From Lachnospiraceae bacterium (lineage in GTDB: Bacteria; Bacillota; Clostridia; Lachnospirales; Lachnospiraceae): DNA of 64,000 bases. The position numbers and the translations under genes are program-made. This document shows, in pieces, positions 1-8,735 of this stretch. The stretch covers positions 3,184 through 67,183 of the forward strand of contig VSNQ01000008.1 in the NCBI GenBank assembly GCA_009774395.1, read 5' to 3'. Every line of letters begins with the position of its first letter. Position 1 is the first letter of the stretch. A model generated the notes under the pieces. That model saw only the letters and a program-made list of their open reading frames with translations. It made no database searches and was not told the DNA's origin.

Positions 1-2183
1 AAAAAGACTGCCGTCTGCATCAACTGTTCTTTTGTTCCGGTTAAATATCCACGGCATGCAAATTCCACGTTCGCCGCTCCTTCTCTACCACTCCCATAAA
101 GAATGCCATGAATACAACCGCAAAGCCCCGCGTGGAGATCGGCACGCATATCTGTATGCAAATCTGTCTGTTTATCGAGTGGTACATTCCCGTTTAACGC
201 TGTGTTATCCATTGGATGCCCATACACCATGGTTTCTAACGTTTCATAATATAATTCACTTTCTGCTGCTAATTTCATGTTAGCTCTATTCGTAATGCGG
301 TACAATAATTTGAGCGCATCCATACAGGCCGTAAGATTCTCTTCTTTTATTCCGATAATCGAGGGCAAAAGAGTGATTAGCTTCTGCACACATCTTCGCA
401 GCAAATCCTCAAACCTCAGTTCTGTCTGATACAAAGTTCCCAGCTCATCCATCATAATTAAATATTTAAGTGCATCTGCCACAGAATAGAAATCCGTATC
501 GTGCAGTATTCGTTCGTTTACGCAATCATACACGGCTTCAAGCTGCCCTGTCAGATTCATCTCAAATACTTGTGTCAGCAGTTTCGCCGCCTCTCCTGCA
601 CTAATGTCCTTTTTCAACTGCTTCTGCACTAGGCTCGTCACCGCTTCCTCAATTGTCGCACCGTAAACAGATACATCAATTAATGCCGCCGGAACTGCTG
701 TCGTCCATTTGTATTTCCAAATTTCACGAATTAAGTTTCTATCCCGTTTTAACTGTAAGTTCGGGCCTTTTACACGCCAGGCAAACGTAGTATTTAAAAA
801 GACCATACGATGCAGAAAACTGCTAATGGTTCTATGCTTTTTTTCTGAAAAAATAGAGAGCGTTACCTCACTTTCCAACGTAGACTGTATTTTGAAGCGA
901 AATGTTTTGCACTGTGCCTCAAAGTCCTGCAAAATTGGCGGCACATCTGCCTGCGCGCAAAGCGTTCCCATTCCCTCGCCCGTCATCAACTGCCGCAAAA
1001 TCCGAATCGGCGTATCAGACGCAATATTATACTCACCTTTTACATAGGAAGACAAGGCAGCATCCAATAACTCATATGCTCCCGGCTGCGGCTTGCTGCG
1101 CAGTTCCATTAAGCCTTGTGCCATCTGCCACGCACAGATTTCATCATAAGTTGACAAGTTGCCCTCTTTTCGGCGAACCTCCTTGCCGGATTCAACCAAT
1201 AAGTCCAGCACAGCTTTTTGATATGCCCCATTATCTAAATATGGCTGCTGTGTTTCCTGGCAGTAATCCCAAACTCTCTGATAAAATCCAGCAAATGGCA
1301 TTCCGCTTGCATAACCGTTCAGTGCATCTGCGGCTTCCATTGAATAGGGCATCAGATAGACACTTTGATTTTTTGCTGGTACTTTGCTGGATTGCTTCGT
1401 TTTAGAAGTAACTGTTTTTTTGCCTGTTTTAACACGAAGGTGTTGTGCAAGCGCAGGTGTATGAAACCCACCTGTCACCACAAGGATTTTTTGAAGCTCT
1501 CCAAAATCTTTTATCCCTTTTTCGCTGCTTTGGGCGGCTGCATACTGCAAAATATGTTCTGCCATATGTGCTTCCCGCGCAAGGCTGCCTTCTTCCTGCA
1601 AAATCTCCAGCGGCGTGTGTTCCCGCGCAAGTTTGCAATACGTTAACAAATGCGAAAACCAAACATCCGTTTCTTCATAAAGACCCTTTATTTCAAAAAA
1701 TTTTTCCCAAAATTCATCAAAACTGCGCAGACTGGTTTTTTCCAGAAGCTTTTCAATATATGTATTTTGCGAAAGCAGATAGTCGTCATTGTAAGTGTTT
1801 TTTTCCTCCTCTTTGCGCAGACCTTTTCCCGCTGTGGACGCTGCCAGAATATCTCCATAGGATAAGTCAATAAAGGCAGCATCAATCCCTCCTTTTGCCG
1901 CTTCACGTAACGCAGTCAATTCCGGCGAATATTCCAAAAAAGGATAATAGCATTTAAAATGTTCCTGCTCCTCAGAGAGCACTTTGGTTTTGTCATGATA
2001 TGCATAGTAAATTGCAAACGGTGCTTTTGTTTCCGCATGTACCATTACCGGAAGCAGATGATTTGCATTCTCCGGCCCCTCCACCAAAATCGCAGAAGGC
2101 TGCCACTGGTTTATCACTTTTCTAAGCTGAAGGGCGCACGCCGGACTGTGATGCCGCACAGGCACCAGCATTATTTCAGCCAT
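1..2183 (-). CDS. DUF5682-type protein, 3' end outside window
   Basis: An open frame of 727 codons runs without a stop from position 2183 to the window edge, so the C-terminus is missing. The protein begins MAEIMLVPVRHHSPACA; the VRHHSP start followed by an 'ILVEGPEN' strand matches what I recall of DUF5682, a large protein of unknown biochemistry usually encoded beside MoxR ATPases and vWA-domain proteins. The ATG at 2183 overlaps the end of the MoxR gene by 13 nt; a second in-frame ATG at 2171 overlaps its stop as TAATG, so the two are translationally coupled either way. No membrane segment or signal peptide is apparent. Family call from memory of the N-terminus and the neighbourhood; function unknown. 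Confidence 0.75.
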   Translation of the reverse strand, partial: MAEIMLVPVRHHSPACALQLRKVINQWQPSAILVEGPENANHLLPVMVHAETKAPFAIYYAYHDKTKVLSEEQEHFKCYYPFLEYSPELTALREAAKGGIDAAFIDLSYGDILAASTAGKGLRKEEEKNTYNDDYLLSQNTYIEKLLEKTSLRSFDEFWEKFFEIKGLYEETDVWFSHLLTYCKLAREHTPLEILQEEGSLAREAHMAEHILQYAAAQSSEKGIKDFGELQKILVVTGGFHTPALAQHLRVKTGKKTVTSKTKQSSKVPAKNQSVYLMPYSMEAADALNGYASGMPFAGFYQRVWDYCQETQQPYLDNGAYQKAVLDLLVESGKEVRRKEGNLSTYDEICAWQMAQGLMELRSKPQPGAYELLDAALSSYVKGEYNIASDTPIRILRQLMTGEGMGTLCAQADVPPILQDFEAQCKTFRFKIQSTLESEVTLSIFSEKKHRTISSFLHRMVFLNTTFAWRVKGPNLQLKRDRNLIREIWKYKWTTAVPAALIDVSVYGATIEEAVTSLVQKQLKKDISAGEAAKLLTQVFEMNLTGQLEAVYDCVNERILHDTDFYSVADALKYLIMMDELGTLYQTELRFEDLLRRCVQKLITLLPSIIGIKEENLTACMDALKLLYRITNRANMKLAAESELYYETLETMVYGHPMDNTALNGNVPLDKQTDLHTDMRADLHAGLCGCIHGILYGSGREGAANVEFACRGYLTGTKEQLMQTAVF

Positions 2184-3283
2184 TTCCGCGCTTCGTAGTA
2201 TTGTTTCCATAATCCACCTTCTTTATCGCTTTTATCCTTTACCACCGTATGAAAATATCCTTTTACTTTCTCTAAATCGTCTTTGTTTTCCTTGGAAACA
2301 GCACCGACTAGATTCTGTACCAGACAGCCTACATTCATACGCCTTTCTCCATAATAATATCCCGTCAGCATTGTTTGATAATATACAGAAACTGCTTCTG
2401 CTGTGCTCATAACCGCCGCTGGTTTGTCAATCCGGTGTCCGTAGGAAGAAATACCCTCGCGCAATTCATGGTAAGTTGCTGCCAATAGCTCTGCGACATC
2501 CTCATCCGCTTCCATATTAATATGACTCTCTGCGGCAAGCTTCCCAACTTCGTTTAATATAATCTGCTTTTCCAGCGCAACCTCACGCACCGGCATTACT
2601 GTTTCAAAATTAAAACGCCGCTTTAGCGCGCTGCTCATTTCGTTCACGCCCTTATCCCGCGTGTTCGCTGTTCCAATTACATTAAAACCCGGACGTGCAA
2701 ACAAAAAACCGTCGTCGCCAAGCTCCGGCACATTCAGCACCTTATCGCTTAACACACTAATCAAGCTATCCTGAATTTCTGCCGGTGTTCGAGTAATCTC
2801 CTCAAACCTTGTTAATATCCCTTTTTCCATGCCCACATAAAGCGGTGAAGGCACTAATGCCTGTCTGCTAGGGCCTTTTGCCAGTAAAAGCGCATAATTC
2901 CAAGAATATTTTATCATATCCTCTGTAGTACCTGCTGTCCCCTGAATGGTATTGGTGCTTACGCCGCTGATTGCTGCCGACAATAATTCGGAAAGCATTG
3001 TCTTTGCCGTGCCTGGCTCTCCCACAAGCATTAACCCACGGTTTCCTGCCAATGTCACAATACAGCGTTCAATTAATGCGTCATTGCCAAAATATTTCTT
3101 TTGGATAACATATCCTTTATCTTGATATACAATTGGCTGCGTGCTCCCGATAATAAATGTCCGCACTGCTTTCGGCGATAGCAGCCAGTTTTCGGGACGA
3201 TTTCCGGTGTCTGTGTTTTTCAGCACTTCTAACTCTTCTTTGTACTTTACCTCTACAGGCGGTTTCATTGCTTCCTGTGTCAT
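2171..3283 (-). CDS. MoxR-type AAA+ ATPase
   Basis: A 370-residue AAA+ ATPase of the MoxR class, predicted to be cytoplasmic and to act as a remodelling chaperone with a partner. Walker A is GEPGTAKT at residues 88-95, a Walker B-like 'RFEEI' follows the pore region near residue 165, sensor 1 is in 'GTANTRD' and the arginine finger region is 'LKRRF'. Length and motif order are normal for MoxR. It is coupled to the downstream DUF5682-type gene by overlap; the usual third partner, a vWA-domain protein, would have to lie beyond position 1. An AAGGAAGG sequence lies about 13 nt before the ATG, which is rather far, but no better start is visible. Confidence 0.9.
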   Translation of the reverse strand: MTQEAMKPPVEVKYKEELEVLKNTDTGNRPENWLLSPKAVRTFIIGSTQPIVYQDKGYVIQKKYFGNDALIERCIVTLAGNRGLMLVGEPGTAKTMLSELLSAAISGVSTNTIQGTAGTTEDMIKYSWNYALLLAKGPSRQALVPSPLYVGMEKGILTRFEEITRTPAEIQDSLISVLSDKVLNVPELGDDGFLFARPGFNVIGTANTRDKGVNEMSSALKRRFNFETVMPVREVALEKQIILNEVGKLAAESHINMEADEDVAELLAATYHELREGISSYGHRIDKPAAVMSTAEAVSVYYQTMLTGYYYGERRMNVGCLVQNLVGAVSKENKDDLEKVKGYFHTVVKDKSDKEGGLWKQYYEARKWLK

Positions 3284-3304
3284 TGTTTTGTTTGTTCCTT
3301 CCTT

Positions 3305-3310
3305 ATTATA
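3305..3310 (-). promoter_or_regulatory. Candidate -10 box for the MoxR operon
   Basis: On the minus strand TATAAT sits 22 nt upstream of the MoxR start codon, with only a poor -35 match (TGTAAA) 17 nt further up. It lies in the 138-nt gap between the AAA/nuclease gene and MoxR, so MoxR-DUF5682 may be transcribed separately from the genes upstream. Confidence 0.4.
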
Positions 3311-3421
3311 ATATCTTGTTTATCACTATTTACAGCTACACGGCAATCTTCTTACTGTGCAGTATACTCATAGTAATAACGGCATTTGCGCATTTCAACT
3401 ATTAAATAGTAATACTCTGTT

Positions 3422-5104
3422 TCATATTTCTAAATATTTCACCATGCACTGTTTTTGGAAAAAAGATACTCCATAACAGCGCATTATCTTATATCCGTCA
3501 AGAAAATCCCGTGCATATTTTTGCACTGCAATCTGATTCACTGCCGTTTCACAATCCTTTTCCATTGCACTTTTTGTCTGCGAATGTTTGATTTCCAAAA
3601 TAATTGCGCGTCTGTTTGCACTGTCCTTTACCACAATATCTGGTCTTCCAATACCGTGTTCCTTATCGCTTTCCACCGCATATCCTAAACCGACAAATAT
3701 TCCTGCCAGAAATGCATGATAAAAGTCTTCTCGATAGTTATGATAACTAATTGTACCAAACAGCAAATCCGTTAACAAAGAAGAAGCCAATTCCGCTTTT
3801 CCCTCCCACAGCGCCGCCATCAATGGCATGCGATTTGTCGTGCGCATATTATCTTGAAACCACTGCACAATCGTTTCCGCAAAAATAGTTTTAATTTCCT
3901 CATTTGGAATTTTTAAAAAAACCTCTCCCTGTAAAAGCGTTGCCTTACTATCTTCACCATCTGATTCCGTCTGTGTCAAATACCCTGTTAAAAATAGAAT
4001 ATTCCAAAAATTATCCTCTGAGGAATGCGAAAAATCATATGTTAGTGTATCGCACAGCTTAACCTTAACACATCCTCCCGCCAGCAGCGTTTCAAACTGC
4101 TCTGTAACATTAAACGCTTTCTGCCCGATAAAGCTGCGAATAATATCATTATGACTGGTATCCTTCCAATAACTTCCCATCGGCGCATCTGGGTCATTTT
4201 TTAATTCGCTGACATAATTTAATACATCCCATGGACAATATAATTCCGTATTATCTATTCGGTAACCGTCATACCATTGTTTTATCTTAGCACCTTGCGC
4301 TTCAAATCCAAATTCTGACAGCAGTTTGCCAACCTCCGCAGGCGTAAAGCCAAACACGCTCTTGTAACGCTTCCCTGCAATTGTATTCGCAACGAAATGG
4401 TTCGTCCCTGTAAAAATACTCTCTTTTGCAATACGAAGGCAGCCTGTTACTACTGCAAATTGGAGATTGCGATTATTTTTTAATGCGGTACTTAGCATAC
4501 CGCGAATACTGTTGAGCATCTGCGCATAATACCCATATTCATTGGCTTTTGCAAGCGGCACATCATATTCGTCAATCAGCAGAATTACCGGCTTTCCAAA
4601 GTGTGCAGACATCATTCTTGTCAAAATCAACAGACTGTTTTTGACAGCCGCTTTATCTGCTGTCTGATTTTTTAATTTCAAAAAGAGCACCTTATCTGTA
4701 CTGTCTACATGGCTGCTCTTTGCCAAATAGCTGTGTTCAATACATAGGTTAGAAATTGTAAACACCAACTGCGCATACGCTTCCGCAAAGCTTAAATCCT
4801 CAATATCCTTCAGTGTTACAAACAAAACTGGCCATTGATTTCTCCACTCCCTGCAAAGTTTTTTATTCTCTGACACTGCCAATCCTTCAAAAATCTGCCG
4901 GTTGTCCTTGCGTATATCAAAAAAATCCGCAAGCATACTAATTGCAAGTGTTTTTCCGAAACGGCGCGGACGTGTAATTAAATGCACCTTAAAGCGCTCC
5001 TGTATCAATTCCTCAATAAAATATGTTTTATCAATATAGTAGTAGCCAGTTGTCCGCAATTCCTCGAAATTATCTACCCCAAGCGGCAGCATAATATTTT
5101 TCAT
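3422..5104 (-). CDS. AAA-ATPase with C-terminal PD-(D/E)XK nuclease domain
   Basis: A 560-residue member of the AAA-ATPase-like family (PF09820) with the DUF1703-type nuclease tail. The opening 'LPLGVDNFEEL' and 'YYYIDKT' are family hallmarks; Walker A-like 'RPRRFGKT' falls near residue 50 and Walker B 'VILLIDEYD' near residue 175. The C-terminus has the PD-(D/E)XK signature as 'GRPDIVV....RAIILEIKHS'. These genes occur in many copies in clostridial and Bacteroides genomes and behave like mobile or selfish genes; their substrate is not known. A decayed relative lies at 19367-19790 in this window. The gene looks intact and is flanked by degenerate repeats on its upstream side. Confidence 0.88.
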   Translation of the reverse strand: MKNIMLPLGVDNFEELRTTGYYYIDKTYFIEELIQERFKVHLITRPRRFGKTLAISMLADFFDIRKDNRQIFEGLAVSENKKLCREWRNQWPVLFVTLKDIEDLSFAEAYAQLVFTISNLCIEHSYLAKSSHVDSTDKVLFLKLKNQTADKAAVKNSLLILTRMMSAHFGKPVILLIDEYDVPLAKANEYGYYAQMLNSIRGMLSTALKNNRNLQFAVVTGCLRIAKESIFTGTNHFVANTIAGKRYKSVFGFTPAEVGKLLSEFGFEAQGAKIKQWYDGYRIDNTELYCPWDVLNYVSELKNDPDAPMGSYWKDTSHNDIIRSFIGQKAFNVTEQFETLLAGGCVKVKLCDTLTYDFSHSSEDNFWNILFLTGYLTQTESDGEDSKATLLQGEVFLKIPNEEIKTIFAETIVQWFQDNMRTTNRMPLMAALWEGKAELASSLLTDLLFGTISYHNYREDFYHAFLAGIFVGLGYAVESDKEHGIGRPDIVVKDSANRRAIILEIKHSQTKSAMEKDCETAVNQIAVQKYARDFLDGYKIMRCYGVSFFQKQCMVKYLEI

Positions 5105-5160
5105 CCGCCGGCTTCACCACCTTTCCTAATTTTAATCCAACTTAAGTCCTTGCCTATTCT

Positions 5161-5333
5161 GGACACAAATTGTCATTCCTTTATCCAATGTATAACCCTG
5201 ATTGCTTCTTTGTTTATTTCGTACACAAATCTATCATTTTTCTTTATCCAATGCATAACCCTGATTGTATCTTTTACCCTGCCTGTATCTTTTCTTATTC
5301 TGCACATAAATCTATCATTTTCTTATCTAACAT
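5161..5333. repeat. Degenerate tandem repeats at the 3' end of the radical SAM-HAD gene
   Basis: Three related units occur at 5161-5205, 5221-5267 and 5301-5333. In plus-strand terms they share ACACAAAT.T.TCATT followed by TTATCCAATG.ATAACCCTGATTG; the third is shorter. The last codons of the radical SAM-HAD gene (encoding MIDLCAE) lie inside the 5301-5333 unit, so the repeat seems to have replaced or duplicated the gene's own 3' end. Nothing else coding is seen in the 190-nt gap 5105-5294. Confidence 0.7.
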
Positions 5334-6914
5334 AGAATCTCCCGCAGCAACAGCTTCTTTCGGGGATATTCCAAGCCAGCGGCACAGCATTTCCACACCG
5401 CCTGCTTTATCTGCTTTTATTGATACAATCTGTAGACAGTGACCTTCCAGAAGATACCGCACCGCGCTTTTGTATGCTCCTAACTGGTCGATTAGTTCCT
5501 CTGCTTCCTGTATCCGCCAAGGTTTACGTGTTGGACGCAGCAGTGTCACTTTGTAAAGTTCCGCGCCGTTTTGGTATTTTAATATCCGAAAATGATATAC
5601 CGACTGCAAAGGCATAAGTTCCAGCAAAAGCGCTGCTTCTAATTGATAAAAAAATTCCTGTTTCTCTCCATCTTTCCACATAAGTATATGCGCACCGCAT
5701 GCAAACACGCCGCCTCGAAATAAATGGATTATAGAAGAACAGCGTTTCACTGCATCTTGGTACGGCAGCGTTGTTGCAAAAAACAAACTAACATTCTCTC
5801 TTGCAAGCGCCTCCAAACCGACAATAATATCTGCGGATATTTTCCTATCTTTTTCATGGTATCTGGCAAAACTTCCTGCCGAAACGCTGTCATCGCTTGC
5901 TGTGCTTTGCAAACAATTGCTTTCTTTACTATTACATCTGTCCATTTCTGCACCATCTGCATTTCCATTTTCTAAGCCGTTTTCTATCTGATACTGCTTG
6001 GCAGAAACATCTTTAGAAGGAATTAATGTTCCTTCGATATCCAGAAAAGCTGCTTTTGGTCGTCTGGGGATACGAAACAACGGATATTTGCCAAAAAGCA
6101 CCCGATTCATAAAGTCCGCCCGTCCGCCGTAAGCAAGATAGCAGGAGCATTGCTTACGCTTGCATTTTGGCTCTGGAAAAACTTCAAGCGCTGCCCAGCC
6201 GCTTTCCATAACGGAACTGATATTGCAGGCACGCAAAGTTCCGTCCGCTTCCATAAATAGCCGCTGCTGACACCGTGACACATCCGCACGAATCGGCAGA
6301 AGCTCCCGTTCAAAATAGGGGTCAATCTCCAAAAACGCTTCTTTTTCCTGCTGCGTATACGAACGCCGCAAACCGTCCATTTGATTCACCCATAAATAGA
6401 TAGCATACGGCAATTCTGCTCTAAGCTTTCGCAGCAATTCCAGATTTTCCGGCACGCCGACGCTCCCTGCACAGAGCGTTACGCCTGCGTTCGTTAACGT
6501 CTTGCATTTTTGGGCAAATGTTGAAATCGTTGTTATTTCCGGATGAAACGTCGCCCAAAGCCGTACCTTTTCCACAATCCCTCCCGCCTTTTGATAACAG
6601 TCCAGAAATGTTTCTGCACAAAAGCTAAGATTTGTCTGCATCCCTACTGCATCCGTCTGCGCAAGCGCACTGATTTGCGCAAGCCCTTCCCAATACCATG
6701 GATAAAGCATCGCTTCGCCATAAGGAACTACCATAAGCGCACCAAGATTCAACGCTGCTGCTTTTTGGGGATAGCTTTTTAGAAAAGACTGCCACTGTTC
6801 CCTATCCTTTTCCAGTTCCCGCTGTGACTGCGGATGCTTAGAAAAAGGGCAGTAAGAGCAGCGATAGTTACAACTTTTCAAACTGCCGCGATACAGCAGC
6901 ATATGTCTACTCAT
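5295..6914 (-). CDS. STM4011-like radical SAM protein fused to a HAD-like domain
   Basis: A 539-residue two-domain protein. Residues 1-285 are a radical SAM domain with C15, C19 and C22 in the CxxxCxxC motif that binds the [4Fe-4S] cluster, and a Cys-rich stretch near 230-258 (C230, C251, C256, C258) that could hold a second cluster. It resembles the family named after Salmonella STM4011, and the next gene upstream resembles STM4012. Residues 286-539 are HAD-like: motif I reads LDIEGT at 291-296, with Glu replacing the second Asp of DxD, and motif IV is 'AAGDSMLDKKM'. The protein stops only seven residues after that motif, inside a tandem repeat, so the HAD domain is probably truncated. AAGGAG lies 9 nt before the ATG. 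Substrate unknown. Confidence 0.8.
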   Translation of the reverse strand: MSRHMLLYRGSLKSCNYRCSYCPFSKHPQSQRELEKDREQWQSFLKSYPQKAAALNLGALMVVPYGEAMLYPWYWEGLAQISALAQTDAVGMQTNLSFCAETFLDCYQKAGGIVEKVRLWATFHPEITTISTFAQKCKTLTNAGVTLCAGSVGVPENLELLRKLRAELPYAIYLWVNQMDGLRRSYTQQEKEAFLEIDPYFERELLPIRADVSRCQQRLFMEADGTLRACNISSVMESGWAALEVFPEPKCKRKQCSCYLAYGGRADFMNRVLFGKYPLFRIPRRPKAAFLDIEGTLIPSKDVSAKQYQIENGLENGNADGAEMDRCNSKESNCLQSTASDDSVSAGSFARYHEKDRKISADIIVGLEALARENVSLFFATTLPYQDAVKRCSSIIHLFRGGVFACGAHILMWKDGEKQEFFYQLEAALLLELMPLQSVYHFRILKYQNGAELYKVTLLRPTRKPWRIQEAEELIDQLGAYKSAVRYLLEGHCLQIVSIKADKAGGVEMLCRWLGISPKEAVAAGDSMLDKKMIDLCAE

Positions 6915-7161
6915 GTATTCTCACTCCTTTGCTATTTTCACAATCTTTGGCAAAATACCTACGCTTGTACTTTCTCTCACTTCTTTTTTTCCACAGTCTA
7001 CAGAAATACGATTACTCATACTTATTTTTTCTGTTTTTCACAGTCCACAACAATACTTCTACTCATACCTAATTGCTCTATTTTTCACAATCTACAACAA
7101 TAAGTCTATCGCTGATACTTTTCCATTTCTATTGCAATCTACAGCAATAGAATCTTAGCAT
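6910..7161 (-). repeat. Five degenerate ~50-bp tandem repeats upstream of the radical SAM-HAD gene
   Basis: The whole 247-nt spacer between the two radical SAM genes is made of about five decayed copies of a 47-53-nt unit. Read on the minus strand each unit runs AGA.NTATTG.TGTAGA.TGTGAAAA, then an A/G-rich stretch, then (in most) TATGAGT. The last unit supplies the real ribosome binding site (AAAGGAGTGAG) and the start ATGAGTAGACAT. Two upstream copies also place an ATGAGTA in the same context, opening short reading frames of 13 and 25 codons. Duplication of a translation-initiation region is the simplest reading. Confidence 0.7.
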
Positions 7162-8448
7162 CTACCCATTTGCTTCTTCCCACTTCTCCATTAATTCTGC
7201 AATCTCGGGCGAGATCAACTGTGGTCCAAGGAAATCAGAAAGCCCAAGCCCCTGCGGCGTCAGCGCAAGCATCTGCCCCGCCTTCGCTATATAACCTTGC
7301 GTCACCCATTTCTCCAATATCGGAAAATCCGTCATAACCAAACTGCCAAAATGGGCTTGGTACTGCTCACAATCCACGCCTGGATAAATTAGCAAATGCC
7401 GGATAATATAACGTCTTTTCAATTCCTCCTCGGTCAATATAATACCGTTTGTAATCTGCGTAAAATCTGCTGTTTGCAGAAACGCTTCCAACTGCGCCGC
7501 ACACGCCTTAGCAGAAACGGCGTAAGATGTACAGAAATGCAGCTTCCCCAGATAACTGCGTCCGCCGCACCCCAGCCCCAGCGACGTTCCAAAACCGCAT
7601 TCCGAAAATGCACGCTTTTGCTTCTGCTTTACAAACCTTCGCATAGAATCCTGACGAAATCCCGCCTCCCGCAAAAAACGACTGCCCGCCTGATACTGCG
7701 CATACACCCGTTTGGGATTGCAGACTACGCCTTCACGTTCCAACCCAACACCCCGCCGTACATACAGAGGATAAAGAAAAATTTCATCCGGTTCATAGCA
7801 TAGTGCTTCTTTTAGCGATATCATCAAACTTTCCTCATTCTGCAGCGGATTCCCGTAAATAAAATCCATATTTACACAACCAAAATTGAACATATTTATC
7901 AATTCCAGTGCTTTTCTTGCAGCCTGCACATTATGCTGCCTGCGAAATGCTTTCAATTCTTTATCTGAAAAGCTTTGTATCCCAATACTGATTCTTGTCG
8001 TGCCCGCCTGCTTTAAAATCCTAAGTTTTTCCTTGGATGTTTGATTTGGTGCTGTTTCTACAATAAGTTCCTTATTTGCGGCAAAACGAAAATAGTGATG
8101 CAGCATTGTAAACATTCTGTCTAACTGCTTCTCCGTTAAACACAATGGTGTTCCGCCACCAATAACCAACTCCGAAAATTCTGATTTATTCGGCGCAAGC
8201 ACTTCCTGATATTGCCTACATTGGCGTTCCACTGCATCCAAATACCTGTCCACTCTATCCATGTCCTGTCCAGCAACAGAAAACAAGTTACAATATCCGC
8301 ATTTTGCCTGACAAAACGGAATATGAAGATATAACCCATGACCGCTGCCGGAAAGCAAAGACGCATAATCGCCTAGAGAAATCCCCGTAAGCGGTCTGTA
8401 TGCCGTTTTATGCGGATAACTGTACATATACTGTATATATGGATTCAT
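7162..8448 (-). CDS. STM4012-like radical SAM protein (coproporphyrinogen oxidase-like fold)
   Basis: A 428-residue radical SAM protein of the HemN/HemW-like group. Cluster cysteines are C46, C50 and C53 in 'PFCQAKCGYCN'; the glycine-rich 'VIGGGTP' strand and 'RISIGIQSF' follow in the order seen in coproporphyrinogen III dehydrogenase-like proteins, and a winged-helix-like tail ends the chain. HemN-like proteins of this type are often not true haem enzymes, and pairing with an STM4011-like partner supports a separate uncharacterised role. I place the start at 8448 because GAGGGGG sits 7 nt upstream; the frame is open 22 codons further, but those codons cover the promoter and terminator. Confidence 0.82.
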   Translation of the reverse strand: MNPYIQYMYSYPHKTAYRPLTGISLGDYASLLSGSGHGLYLHIPFCQAKCGYCNLFSVAGQDMDRVDRYLDAVERQCRQYQEVLAPNKSEFSELVIGGGTPLCLTEKQLDRMFTMLHHYFRFAANKELIVETAPNQTSKEKLRILKQAGTTRISIGIQSFSDKELKAFRRQHNVQAARKALELINMFNFGCVNMDFIYGNPLQNEESLMISLKEALCYEPDEIFLYPLYVRRGVGLEREGVVCNPKRVYAQYQAGSRFLREAGFRQDSMRRFVKQKQKRAFSECGFGTSLGLGCGGRSYLGKLHFCTSYAVSAKACAAQLEAFLQTADFTQITNGIILTEEELKRRYIIRHLLIYPGVDCEQYQAHFGSLVMTDFPILEKWVTQGYIAKAGQMLALTPQGLGLSDFLGPQLISPEIAELMEKWEEANG

Positions 8449-8472
8449 TATAATCCCCCTCATGTTATTCTT

Positions 8473-8481
8473 ATTATAGCA
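8473..8481 (-). promoter_or_regulatory. Extended -10 promoter for the radical SAM operon
   Basis: On the minus strand TGCTATAAT gives a perfect -10 box with the TGn extension, 24 nt before the chosen start of the STM4012-like gene and just after an intrinsic terminator. No clear -35 box is visible, which is usual for extended -10 promoters. Confidence 0.6.
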
Positions 8482-8486
8482 TAACA

Positions 8487-8533
8487 TGAAAAAAGGTCTG
8501 ACACAAGATTTCATTAAGAAATCATCTCAGACC
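8487..8533 (-). terminator. Rho-independent terminator
   Basis: On the minus strand GGTCTGA (8533-8527) pairs with TCAGACC (8501-8495), with a second inner stem GATTTC/GAAATC, and the hairpin is followed by six T. It ends transcription coming from the 8.7-36 kb glycosylation genes immediately before the radical SAM operon promoter. Confidence 0.8.
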
Positions 8534-8624
8534 ATAAAAACCCTATAAACTGTTACAGGCATCAATCCATGCAAAACCACTTCGTGGCGACTTGATGCAT
8601 CTCTGCCGCTACGCTGTTTCACGG

Positions 8625-8720
8625 GGCTGTCGCATTAAGGAAGATCTATACAAGATATTATAACAACGTGCTGCGTTTAACACTCTATCTTGTATAATCA
8701 AGGCTTATTGCGACAGCCTC
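8625..8720. mobile_element. Small hairpin element (MITE-like)
   Basis: A 96-bp segment whose ends are inverted copies: GGGGCTGTCGCATTAAG on the left and, read from the right, GAGGCTGTCGCAATAAG. The inner parts also pair imperfectly around ATACAAGATA / TATCTTGTAT. No coding capacity. GGCTGTCGCA-type ends are typical of some transposase families, so this is likely a non-autonomous derivative. The nearest upstream gene ends at 8736. The rest of the 8534-8735 gap holds a small CCAC-GAAG-TGG hairpin near 8581 and nothing else I recognise. Confidence 0.6.
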
Positions 8721-8735
8721 TAGGCTGAACTGTTA

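Noticed and set aside
1..2170. Region without genes
   Set aside because: A minus-strand frame is open across the whole stretch and off the edge of the window; it is the DUF5682-type gene, which only looks absent because no stop lies in the window.
7396..7803. Plus-strand frame of 135 codons opposite the STM4012-like gene
   Set aside because: It is the antisense shadow of a gene with clear radical SAM motifs and has no recognisable protein features.
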